Shown here: positions 22,066 through 32,135 of the stretch, piece after piece | Position numbering within the stretch: position 1 is the stretch's first letter | How the letters are laid out: every line of letters starts with the position of its first letter | DNA from: Cladophialophora immunda | Taxonomy: Eukaryota; Ascomycota; Eurotiomycetes; Chaetothyriales; Herpotrichiellaceae | Direction: 5' to 3' | DNA: 64,000 nucleotides | Assembly: GCF_000835495.1 (NCBI RefSeq) | Contig: NW_015622544.1 | Coordinates: 205,704 to 269,703, forward strand | The notes under the pieces: model-generated | The model's database searches: none | Told to the model about the DNA's origin: nothing | Seen by the model: only the letters and a program-made list of their open reading frames with translations | Made by a program: the position numbers and the translations under genes

Positions 22066-25000
22066 ATGAGCGGTAACAACCCTTATGCCGTCAACGGCGG
22101 GTATGGGGGACTTCGCCAGTCCAACGACTCTAATCCCTATGCCCCTACGAATGCCGCCAACTCTGTCTCCGGCAGTCGCTACGCGGACCCGTATCTGAAT
22201 CAGCAGAATAACGGTTCCTCTCCATCTGTCAACAGTTTCGGCCCTCAGGAGCGCAGGCGCAGATCAAACCCGTATGACCAGCGCGATCGAGATTCTCCAA
22301 GCCCACTACCCTCAACGCTGTCAGGCGCGGGAGGAGGGAGCATTGCTGGAGGCTATGGGGGAATGCCGCGTGCAAGATATGGGGAGACCGCGGCTCCGTC
22401 GAGAAACGAATATGACCATGGAAGAGCAAGGGACCCCCAAGATTACGAACAGAGGCAGCCCACGCCCTCGTTCCGAGAAAGGGAGAGAGCCTACAACGAG
22501 AGCCAGAGAGCGTACAATGAGAGCAGGAGTCGAGATGGCAGGGAGATGCGAGGACAGATGCCTCCCCCGTCCAACATCCCTTCGAAACCGAGTCAATCCG
22601 GTCTGGGCCAACAAACGCCCACGAATGGTTACAAAGCCCCTCAGAACTACGCCACTCCGGACGCTGCCAACCGACATTACTCTCCGCGACGTCCGGCAAA
22701 GAGCATGGACGAGATTTTGCGTCACATACAGTCAAATTGGAAAGAGATGGAGGGTGACGATTGTGTGCCTGTGAAGATGGCGCTCAGGCTCATGGATCCC
22801 AGCTCATTGGGCCTCGCCGATAAAGAGGGGGACTTCGCCAACACACACGTTGACCTGCAGAAGAGTCTGAAGACTGTGGTCAACGAGCATTATGCTGACT
22901 TCAACAGCGCAGTCGGCACCTATCACAAAATCCAGAACGCCATTCGGGACAGCCAAAGCCGCGTGAGACATCTGAAGCTCGGCTTGATGAACGTAAAGGA
23001 CGGCATGCTGACCACTCGGCCGGAACTGCGGACGCTCGCCGAACAGAGTGGTGAGCTCGACGACATGCTCGTGACGTTGAGCAAAATCGAGTCTTTCAAG
23101 CTCATCCCGGGGAAGCTGGAGGAGAAAATCAGCGAGAAAAAATTCCTCGGGGCCGTCGACATTTTGATGGACAGTCTCAAAAACATTACGAAAAGCGAGT
23201 TCGATGGGATCGGCGCCATCTCCGATCTTCGAAGCTATTTCACCAACCAAGAGAGTACCTTGTTGGATATCCTCATTGAAGAGTTGCACGATCATCTCTA
23301 CCTCAGAAGTCCTTATTGCAAAGACAGGTGGAAAGGGAAGAAAGCCAATGGAGAAGATCGAGACCCAAAGGACAACATGATGGCGGTGGGCGTCAATGCT
23401 TGGGATCGGCCATTCAACCACTACTTGAACAATGTCGACCTCACAACGCCCATGGCGGAAGACCCCACGAAGAACCCCGAAACCGACACTTTCTACTATA
23501 TACACATGATCATTGAGTCACTCAACAAGCTGGGCCAACTTGGGGAGGCAGTGTCGAGAATCGAGCAGAGAATGCCAATCGAGTTATACAAGGTTGCTGA
23601 GAAAACTAACCACGACATAGATGCCAAATATCCGAGTCATCTGAGAGCTCAATTCAACAAAGCAAATCGAAAGACATACACGCTGCAAATGAACGACGCG
23701 AGGGCACAAGTGTTGTCCGACTTCCTGTGGACCTTGTACTCCAAATTCGAGGCCATCGCTGAGAGTCATCGGGTGCTCCACGAAGTGATTGGAGGGATTG
23801 CAACGAGAGAGAAGGCAGCCAAGCCTGACAAGTATACCACCGGCTTCAAAGAACTCTGGAAGCTGTATCAGATGGAGATGCGGTCGATATTGCACGACTA
23901 TTTGGCTACAGACGGCGACCATATGGCCTTACGATCTGGATTGTCTGGCACGGCCAGCACTGACATCTTCGCTCGACCTCAGCGGGACAAGAACAAGAAA
24001 ATGTTTCGGCTTTCAGAAATGGACCAGAAATCAGAGTCGATGAGAGCCGAGGAGGATGAGCTCAACGAGATCCTCAAGAGCTCAGTACCAGGTCTCGTCA
24101 GCAAATCCCGGGCAAGAGATGGGTCTGATATGGTTACAGATCGCACTGGAGAGGATAGCTCTGTGGCGGCTCACAAGTTGTTGATTGAGCCCGGGGTCTT
24201 CAACATGACCATCTTGTTACCTCCGTCCTTGACATTCCTGCAGCGCCTGAAAGATATTGTGCCTTCAACGGCACACATCCCCATGAGCACGTTGACCACA
24301 TTCCTCGACGACTTCCTCATCAATGTTTTCCATCCCCAGCTTGAAGAAGCGGTGACCGAGCTTTGTGCGCAAGCCATGATTGATCTCGAAGCATTCTCCG
24401 ATGACTCGCAATGGTCCAAGCACTCGCCACATCCGATTTTCAAGGGAACAGTGTCTTTCATGGCGCTGATCCGCGCCTTTTCGGAGATGCTGAGCTCGAT
24501 TCCCCAAGACCAAATATTCACTCAACTCATTATCGACCAGCTAGTCACGTATTACGACAAGTGTTATGGCTTCTATAAGGCTTTGGTGAGTCGCGTGGCG
24601 TCTTCAGATCCGGCCCAAAATGGCACCAACACCTTGTCAACCAAAACGGCGGCCTCGCTTGCAGCGTCTGGTGAGGTCCATGACGCCGCGCTAGAGCTGT
24701 TAAACTACGACAAGTCGACCAACAAGGGCGTGTCTCGGTCCAGCCTGATCACTAAAGAGGTGCAGACTCTCCTTTCTGCGACCAAGACAAACCCGCTGTC
24801 AGCCTACGACATTATCTCCGACCCCAAATCAGTCCATCAACTTTCTCTGCTCTACAACAGCATGCAATGGTTAGGCGCCGCTCTGGCGCAAATTCGGCAT
24901 GTCGAGAGTAGTACACATACTGGCCTCTCACATGCAAGAAGTGGTTCGCAGAACAGGAGTGTCCGGCGGTGGACATTGATTACCAGTCTGCGCAGTGGCG

Positions 25001-25881
25001 GTTCCAGTAAATCACCTTCTCATCCTGGCGCCACGGTCCCAGTCTTCTTGCCTCTCACGTCCGAAACTGCCATTCCTTTTGATACGGTTGTGTCCTCTTT
25101 CCGTTCCCTGGCACAGACATGCCTGTTGACGCTACACATCGACGTCCGGTGTGGTATCATTCACCAATTGTCCCGCACGTTGCGCGGGCCCGACAATAAT
25201 AATAGCCCGACCACCTCGCCCGATAACCGAGACTCTGCGGGTGCTCCGCCTCTTGATTCAGGACTTTACCCATACGTCCTATCTTCTCCGCCATCTTCAG
25301 CGTCCCCCTTGATCCTCGAACTCAACAATGACCTCATCGCCTTCGACTCGAACATTGCGTCGTTCCTCGGCACGCGGGAGAGGAATTTCATCCTCAAGGG
25401 TCTATCGCAGCTCGTAGATCGCTATCTCGTTGCCACCGCAGATGTGATTGGAGTGATGAACACCAATGGGGCAGAGCGGGTTCGGATTGATACAATGGTG
25501 GTGCAACAGAATTTGAGAGCCATTCTGGCGAACACAACGGACAAGCGACGGAGCTGGACCAGCGGCAGCAAGGACCAAGCTGGCCTAGGCATTTCAGGCG
25601 CCGACGACTCGGAAGGCGGTGAAGACGACGATGGACTCCTTGTTTCCTCCAGTCGATATTTCGACCTCTTCCTAACCGGGCCCGATTCGATCCTACAGTA
25701 CGTCCGGGACTGCAAGTCCCAAAAGAAGGATGTGGGATACACCTACGATGAACTGCGCACGCTGGTCGAGTTGTGCTTCAGCGCGAAACTGAAGGGCGAG
25801 GACCGGGAGGGGGCCATCAGGGCGAGGAAAGGGTTGCAAGATGCACTATTGGAGCTGGGCGAAGGCATGTGGGATAGTTAA
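22066..25881 (+). CDS. sec8: Exocyst complex subunit Sec8
   Basis: Subunit of the octameric exocyst that tethers secretory vesicles to the plasma membrane, important at hyphal tips. Intronless frame of 1271 residues. The first about 210 residues are a disordered Gly/Asn/Tyr/Arg-rich leader (NPYAVNGG, then RERERAYNESQRAYNESRSR). The conserved Sec8 N-terminal domain starts near 213 with SMDEILRHIQSNWKEMEGDD and continues through HVDLQKSLKTVVNEHYADFN, YHKIQNAIRDSQSRVRHLK and KIESFKLIPGKLEEKISEKK. The rest is long alpha-helical bundles typical of exocyst rods. Near the C-terminus there is an acidic loop (DDSEGGEDDDG). The start at 22066 gives the complete leader. Confidence 0.94.
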   Translation: MSGNNPYAVNGGYGGLRQSNDSNPYAPTNAANSVSGSRYADPYLNQQNNGSSPSVNSFGPQERRRRSNPYDQRDRDSPSPLPSTLSGAGGGSIAGGYGGMPRARYGETAAPSRNEYDHGRARDPQDYEQRQPTPSFRERERAYNESQRAYNESRSRDGREMRGQMPPPSNIPSKPSQSGLGQQTPTNGYKAPQNYATPDAANRHYSPRRPAKSMDEILRHIQSNWKEMEGDDCVPVKMALRLMDPSSLGLADKEGDFANTHVDLQKSLKTVVNEHYADFNSAVGTYHKIQNAIRDSQSRVRHLKLGLMNVKDGMLTTRPELRTLAEQSGELDDMLVTLSKIESFKLIPGKLEEKISEKKFLGAVDILMDSLKNITKSEFDGIGAISDLRSYFTNQESTLLDILIEELHDHLYLRSPYCKDRWKGKKANGEDRDPKDNMMAVGVNAWDRPFNHYLNNVDLTTPMAEDPTKNPETDTFYYIHMIIESLNKLGQLGEAVSRIEQRMPIELYKVAEKTNHDIDAKYPSHLRAQFNKANRKTYTLQMNDARAQVLSDFLWTLYSKFEAIAESHRVLHEVIGGIATREKAAKPDKYTTGFKELWKLYQMEMRSILHDYLATDGDHMALRSGLSGTASTDIFARPQRDKNKKMFRLSEMDQKSESMRAEEDELNEILKSSVPGLVSKSRARDGSDMVTDRTGEDSSVAAHKLLIEPGVFNMTILLPPSLTFLQRLKDIVPSTAHIPMSTLTTFLDDFLINVFHPQLEEAVTELCAQAMIDLEAFSDDSQWSKHSPHPIFKGTVSFMALIRAFSEMLSSIPQDQIFTQLIIDQLVTYYDKCYGFYKALVSRVASSDPAQNGTNTLSTKTAASLAASGEVHDAALELLNYDKSTNKGVSRSSLITKEVQTLLSATKTNPLSAYDIISDPKSVHQLSLLYNSMQWLGAALAQIRHVESSTHTGLSHARSGSQNRSVRRWTLITSLRSGGSSKSPSHPGATVPVFLPLTSETAIPFDTVVSSFRSLAQTCLLTLHIDVRCGIIHQLSRTLRGPDNNNSPTTSPDNRDSAGAPPLDSGLYPYVLSSPPSSASPLILELNNDLIAFDSNIASFLGTRERNFILKGLSQLVDRYLVATADVIGVMNTNGAERVRIDTMVVQQNLRAILANTTDKRRSWTSGSKDQAGLGISGADDSEGGEDDDGLLVSSSRYFDLFLTGPDSILQYVRDCKSQKKDVGYTYDELRTLVELCFSAKLKGEDREGAIRARKGLQDALLELGEGMWDS

Positions 25882-28800
25882 GAGGCCTAGACCTTGGTTG
25901 TTGCTCAAGAGTCTGGCTTGGTGAGGTGTGCATTTTTGGCAGGGTTCGGAGACGATGTTCAAATATATAGCCAGATCTGTCAGGTATCAGGCAGGGTAGA
26001 CAGACCTGTGTGGTCCGCCCTCGAGTAACTTATGGACTACAATTGACGAGAGATGCAAAAGAGGAGGAGCGTGTGAGGGATGATTCCTTTTATATTTTCT
26101 CCTTCCGTTCCTCTTTCCGTCATTCTTCCATCCCCTGGCTACAATCCGTAAGGGAGTCCATGATTTCGTGGGTCGTGATAATAGAATATTCGCCACACAG
26201 GGGTCCCAATTGGTTTCAGTCCCCCGAAGTCGACGGCCCTGTGTTTCAGCTTCTGCTCTCGTTTTAGTTCCTGGATTGTTTTTTGGGGGGGGGGGGGGGG
26301 GGGGGTTCACCCATGCATAGGCTGATGGACTGCGCAAGGAGCACGTCGCAATGACCTGCTCGACGCAAGGGTGGGAGCAGCTACTTAATGATTGAATGAG
26401 TAGGGTCGGACGGAGGGTTAGGAAGAAAGGGAGAGGCGCAGGCAGGTTATTTGGCGAAGCAGGAACATTCCTCCCTGACGGCTACTGCTCGCCACCGGTG
26501 CCATCGTCTTTGGTATAACCGTCCCTTTTGTTCCCTTTGAACATGTGAGGGAGCGGTAGGGCTGTGTGCTTTCTCCTCCTGCAGTCAGCCCTGTATTCTT
26601 TTCCCGCATCCCATCTTATATACCATTACCATGTCGTTTCTCTCTTGAAGTTGGCATTCGTTATATTCCCTGCTTCCCAGTCTCCCTTTTGTTTTTGTTT
26701 TTGTTTTTTTATTTTTGTTTTTTTTAAATTTAGGCCCTGATGTACTTCGACGCGAGTGTTGAACGATTTCGACTCGACCGAAGGGGGAACAATGGGCGAT
26801 GGATATTCATGGACGATACGCCCGAAATGTTTGTCTTCTCTGTTGTATGGTGCAGCATTTGCATCGTCGTGTGCAATTGCGATCAGTGCGAGACGGTCGT
26901 CAAAATGAAGTTTGTTGTAACACGAACAAGTCGGCGCAACCTAGCCAGCCTTTCTTTCCTTTCCATGTGGAGGCATCGAGAACCATGTACCTCCGCATGT
27001 ATCTTAGGATCGAATACCTCTATAACTCCGCCACTCTTGGTGTTGGATAGTAACCGTAGCCTGGTCTAGACGTTCAGCCACCTCGCAAAGTGTGTGAATT
27101 GTGGACGCGGCACGAATTCGAGGAAAGGAATCAGGAGAGGTAGTGGCAAATAGGAAGATGGTCGACTCGGCTGGGATCTCGAAACTGCTTGCTGCATCAG
27201 TGCATTCAGAAAGAAATGTTGTGAAGGTGAGGGCTAAGTCCATGTAGTTCTCGGTGACTTAGAACAGTACACCATGAATGGCAGCCAGTTTCACGCCACG
27301 AACAAAAGGATTGTCGATGAAATAAATTGGCAGTAACCTGGTTTTGTCTTTTTGTCTTTTTGTCTTTTGTTTTTTTTTCTCTTTATTTTCTCGTTACATC
27401 CTTCTGCAGGTATTTTGGTACGGCTAAAGTCGGCTGCCTCGCGGTCCAAGCCAGAATTGCCAGCACAACAGACAGCAAGTCCCCCTACCTGACGGCCTGG
27501 ACTATCCTGCAGGCCTGGGTTCTTCTAGCCTCAAAGAGGATGTGGTACCTTTGTGCTTGGTGCTCAAGTTTCGCAGTCGCACATGTCGCCAATCAAGGTG
27601 CTCAGGACTTAATGTTTGAAAGAAAATATGAATGTAGCAAGGCATCCCGTAGGGCTCGAGTAGCAACGCAACTATTGACCTGGTTGCTTCACAAATCAAT
27701 AACAGATAAAGCTGTGCTTTTTCCGGGTCTGACTCCATCGACCAACGCTTTTGGCTTTCAAAGCGGTCACGACATGACACGAGATGAGGCTGCGCTCCCA
27801 GGCATCGAAAGCCGGGGGTACACCGTTTTGATCTTGGGAAAAGGGAGACCACTGTAGGTTGTCTGCAATGCCCGGGGGCTCGGGGAAGGTCTTCGCGAGA
27901 GAAAGTTGCAAAAGGAGGGATCTGTAAGGGCTTGAGGGTAAGAAGCCAGTGTCTTGAGGCCTATTCGAAGATCGTAGGAGAGAAAGCAAAGATTTTGCAT
28001 TTGGCGATGATCTGACATGGCACGATACCGTGCTGGAGCTTTGAGATGTGGCCGATACTGGAAGTGCTCGCCCTGGAAACTGTCAATATAACTGGAAATG
28101 TCCTGGTACCATTCTCTCGCCCATCGTTAAAACAATACCCCGTAACGGCAGGGCACCAACCACCAAACAGGCCCAAGGCTTAAGTCTCCTGGAAGGACGG
28201 GTCTCTGTCCCGGATTAGACAAGGAGAGGCTGGATAGTGGAGCACATTTGTGATTTCCCAGCCGCGGAAAATGCCACCAGGAGAAAACTTCCGGGCAAGC
28301 TCTGGCAAGACCGATACCTAAGCCAGGGGCCAGCTCGAGCCCAATTTCTGGGCTCGTCCATGCATTGTGGTAGTGTCAAGGCGACAAACTCGCCACACTT
28401 GTGGTTGAATGCGACCTGTAGTGGACTGTGCTGTCCAGCGTGATCGTTCTAAGACCGACTCTATCGACAGGCTCACATGCTCACCGTCCAGTGACCACTG
28501 CCGCCCAGATCTATAGCTCAAGTGGATCGCGCCTGGAGGTTCGCCACTCGCACATAACACTGTGTCTTGACTGTCGGCGATGCCAATGTGGTAGTAAGCA
28601 CAGGTTCCACGCCGCCATGCCAAATCGCAGACAGTGGCATGTTGCCCATGAAGTGTCCCTCATAACTCCGGCCTCTATGCTAACGCTAGCTTCAATGAGC
28701 ATGGGCCATGGCGGTGGGAACAAATTGGGATTCCAGGAGTTGTTTCTCCTCGCAGATTAATTGGAGAACATGACGTGGGATCTCGATGGCGGATTGAAGT

Positions 28801-29491
28801 TCAGGCAATTCTAGCAATGGACTAGAACCCAGCTTTTGCCTCCATGCGCAGTTCTTGTAGATGATTTTTCGGGCGGACTGTGGAGACTGAGCAGGGTCAG
28901 ACAGGGTCGTAGGGAAGGAGAAGGCGATGGAAGAAGAACCGTGGCGGGCACCGAGTACTCGTTGATGATTCCATGATGAGGACGCCAATTGTGTCTTGAG
29001 CCGATTGGACAGTTGGATCTTAGCAGGGCGATGCTGGCCAGGTGCACATCGTGCAGCAGCTTGCCCGTTCCCTCTTTTCCAACCTCACAACCCGACTCTT
29101 GGCCAAGAAGGGTTTCGTCGCCAACTCTCGTCCATGCCACTTCCCTCGACATTTGAACGTATTTTCCAAACGTTTGCTGAGACGATCGGTCTTTTGTGAC
29201 CAAGGCAATTATCTGTTCGAAGAACAATCGAACAAACTGTGGCTGAAACTGTGGCTGAAATAGTGTGGAAAGTCGGGTGGGAAGGATGAGCGGCTTTCCG
29301 CAGTACTGTGGCCGTCAGTTATCGCTTAGAACTATACCTTGACATTTCCGATAACGTAGCCGTCTAACTGCGGTATCTCGCTGTCGGGAACGGCAAGGGT
29401 AACCTGTGCGTTTTGGTCGACAAGACAGTCAAGCCTGCCATCTGAAAACCCTGTCATTTTGACCTAGTGCGGCAACCACCGCGACATCAGG
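25882..29491. other. Gene-poor 3.6-kb stretch with homopolymer tracts
   Basis: No gene supported on either strand. It has an uninterrupted run of 21 G at 26285-26305, a T-rich block (TTTTTG repeats) at about 26690-26730, and CTTTTTGT-type tandem repeats near 27342-27385. A minus-strand frame at 28811-29227 has protein-like composition but no ATG at its start and no recognised domain. Parts may be long UTRs of Sec8 and the Zn2Cys6 gene. Confidence 0.5.
26285..26305 (+). repeat. Homopolymer of 21 G
   Basis: Uninterrupted run of 21 G downstream of Sec8, with a TTTT flank. The true length is uncertain in most sequencing data. Confidence 0.9.
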
Positions 29492-30694
29492 ATGCCGAAC
29501 CGCAAAGAAGCGCAAGATCTTAAGCCTTCACCCAAATCAGGAAGTGGCGAGGCCCCCAAATCACGGGTCAGGATAGGGAGAGCCTGTGATCGCTGCAAGA
29601 TCAAGAAGAGCAAGGTGAATTGACCCCTCGCGGGCAGTCTTTTTGTCGAGGAGCCAGCAGAAAGCACCGTCAGAAGGCTAACTCCCATTGCAGTGCGATG
29701 GCAATACTCCTTGCTCAGCATGTATAGCGAGTGAGAGCATGTGTGAGTATAGCGCACGGAGACGAAGGGAGGCAAGAGACTGGTGAGTGACGCCGATCAC
29801 CGTATCGACTTTCGACGGTCTTGCGGCGAAGGACTTCGCTTTCAGTGTGTGTGCGTCCGCTTTTGCGCTCTGAGTCTGACATCTGATTTCCTCAGGTACT
29901 GGGGTATGCAGGATGTGATCGACGAGGCGCTCCAGAGACTCTACTGGGCATGTCGGGAAGGTCGCGGATTCCCAGGAGTGATTCCAGACGAGAGTGGCGG
30001 TCGAGTATCGACTGACGCGATTCTTCGAGGACTAGGACTGAGTCCTCCACCGGTAGACGATACACGCGTGGCAGCGAGCCGGTCAGATTCGGTCTTGGAC
30101 GTGCAGTCTCATCCTCATCGTCCACAATCATATCGTCCGCCGGATTTCCAGCCATCGGATTTGTCGCGCATCAAAACTACCTCTTCTGCCATGCCACCAC
30201 TGTCAACCACCGTAGAAGCGGCGGCTGATGGCGTAGGTCGAAGAGGAAGACCAGCGTCAGGAATGGAAGTAGATGGTAAAGAGGGGATGTCTGACGGGCT
30301 TCCTGACGGGCTTCCGGATGGGCTTCCGGATGGTCTTGATCACCTATTCCAAGGGAGGATGGACAGTAGGATTGATCCCACAATGCTGCAAGATGGAGAC
30401 TCGGGTATGATGGACGACTCGCAATACCCAGATATAAGTGTCATGAGCTTTGGGGCTGGGGGTCGACCTGGTACTCAGGCTCAGGGCCCGCCCATGCAGC
30501 CTGCGGCCAGTCAGCACCACCTCGACGGTCTACCTCGGGAACAGTACAGATCTGATGAACTGCCAGGGTGGCAAGGACAGGGTCACGACGTTGACGGCAT
30601 GCTTGCTTGGCCAGGTAATATGGCCTCCATATATAGGAGGGCCGGACAGGACAAAAACAGGGCAGGGAATGATCTTGTTGACGGAGAACGATGA
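29492..30694 (+). CDS. Zn(II)2Cys6 transcription factor with DGLP repeats (three exons)
   Basis: Fungal DNA-binding regulator. Exons are 29492-29614, 29695-29783 and 29896-30694; introns of 80 and 112 bp have GTGAAT/GTGAGT donors and GCAG/CTCAG acceptors. The joined product is 336 residues. The binuclear zinc cluster is complete and split by intron 1: RACDRCKIKKSKCDGNTPCS then ACIASESMCEYSARRRREAR, six Cys in C-x2-C-x6-C-x5-C-x2-C-x6-C-like spacing. After this come DWYWGMQDVIDEALQRLYW, then low-complexity Ser/Pro/Asp/Gly sequence. Near 30296-30345 four 12-nt units encode DGLP DGLP DGLP DGLD. There is no fungal-specific middle homology domain, so this is a short factor. Target genes are unknown; the repeat precursor at 34.9 kb is about 4 kb downstream, with Cwc21 between. 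Confidence 0.88.
30296..30345 (+). repeat. Tandem 12-nt repeat encoding DGLP
   Basis: Four near-perfect 12-nt units (GACGGGCTTCCT and variants) inside the Zn2Cys6 gene, read in frame as Asp-Gly-Leu-Pro. Copy number is likely to vary between strains. Confidence 0.8.
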
Positions 30695-31580
30695 GGCTTC
30701 GAGAGGCAGCCTACCGTAACGGGTTGCTTGGGGCGGTCGACATCTTCCGCCTGGCACCGTGGCCCGGACAAGAGACTAAACGAATAAGAGTGATACTGAG
30801 GAGGGGGATGGGGCCAAGGTTAGCATTCGGGGGCGATGTCTGTGAAGTCGCAGAAACAAGTTGCGTCTTTGGAGAATCAAGAACAGAAAGAGAATAAGGA
30901 CAATACAAATGGGCTCGAGACAGATCAAGTATGGAAGTAGCAAGGTTGACTCGATGTCAAAGCGCAGCATTGGTTCAAATTCCGCAGAGGAGGGCTGGAG
31001 GAAGAAGGCTCCGCGCGGCCAAAGACGAGAAACGAAGTCTGTTGAAGAAGTGATGGAGAAGAGGAAGAAAAGGGGCAGCGGTACGGAGGACCTACCGTGG
31101 GCATCACACAATGAAAAGGAACTTAGTAGTCCAAGTAGAGTGGATGGGCAATAGATAGTGCTGAGTGGTGAGTGGTTGACCCGGCGCGATATTCGAAGGA
31201 GATACGGATTCATTTTCCGGGGGGGGGGCTAGGCGAGGAATCACCATGGCGAGGTTTCCAGGCAATCAGAGGGTGGCACCCCCTCCCTTAGAAGCGGGTC
31301 CCTGGCGAGCCCGAGGGCGAGGGCACGGGCGGTGCCTGGGATGCGGGCCCTATGCTTCTAGCTGGGCAACCGACCAAGTACCTCGTACTGGAGGGAGGTA
31401 TGAGAGTGGCAAGCAGTAGAAGCGGAGAAATTATCTCACGAGCAAAATAGTCACGTCACGTGGTCCTTATCGATAACGCAAAAGGTTCTCTCGCCTTCAC
31501 CAGGCCACTGCGCAAGGCCGTTCCTCCACTAACAATCACCCCGTGCTTGAACAGGAATCCAGAAGGTGAACCACCCAAAC
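30695..31580. other. Intergenic between Zn2Cys6 factor and Cwc21
   Basis: No gene supported. It contains a 10-G run at 31219-31228. Purine-rich sequence near 30940-31080 yields Lys/Arg/Glu-rich translations that are compositional, not domain-bearing. Confidence 0.5.
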
Positions 31581-32135
31581 ATGTCGTCCAATGTTGGCCT
31601 CTCCACCCCACGCGGCTCAGGGACTTCAGGCTATGTCCAGCGCAACCTCTCTCTCCTAAAACCTCGCGCTGTCGGGGTCGGCGCCCCCTACAGCCTGGAC
31701 TCCGCCCGGCAACAAGCGCCCAAGACCCGGAAGCCCGACCAGGAAATCTTGAACCATGACCGTCTCCGAGCCATTGAGGTGAAAGTTCTGGAACTGAGGG
31801 AGAAGCTCGAGGATGACGAGCTCGAGGAGGAGCAGATCGACGAAGAGTGCGAGAAGCTGAGAGAACAGCTGACCAAAGAGATGGAACGGGAGAAGAACCG
31901 GGACGGCGGGAGATCAAGAGGTGGCAGTGCCAGGCGGGTGGATGGAAAGGGCCTCAAGAGCTACCAGGTGCACGAACTGGCCGAGGCAAAGGAACAAGAG
32001 AGTGAACGATTACGAAGAGCTCTTGGACTCAAACCTGGTGAAATCCCGCAAGATGACGAACACCCGATGGCGAGACAGGAGAAGAGGAGACGGGAGAGAG
32101 AGGGAGTCCAAGAGAAGACTGAACCTGTGGAGTGA
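31581..32135 (+). CDS. cwc21: Pre-mRNA splicing factor Cwc21
   Basis: Spliceosome component of the NineTeen/activated complex, orthologous to the N-terminus of human SRm300/SRRM2. The frame from the ATG at 31581 gives 184 residues. The opening MSSNVGLSTPRGSGTSGYVQ contains the invariant GL.TPRGSGT.GYVQRN signature that contacts Prp8 and Snu114. The cwf21 domain follows near residues 58-110 (EILNHDRLRAIEVKVLELRE then a long acidic/basic helix). The C-terminus has a charged coiled coil with YQVHELAEAKEQESERLRRA and ends in basic Arg/Glu repeats. There is no intron in the frame. Confidence 0.93.
   Translation: MSSNVGLSTPRGSGTSGYVQRNLSLLKPRAVGVGAPYSLDSARQQAPKTRKPDQEILNHDRLRAIEVKVLELREKLEDDELEEEQIDEECEKLREQLTKEMEREKNRDGGRSRGGSARRVDGKGLKSYQVHELAEAKEQESERLRRALGLKPGEIPQDDEHPMARQEKRRREREGVQEKTEPVE

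Noticed and set aside
28811..29227. Minus-strand frame of 138 codons with protein-like composition
   Set aside because: It has no ATG at its start, no recognisable domain and no splice partners that I could find.
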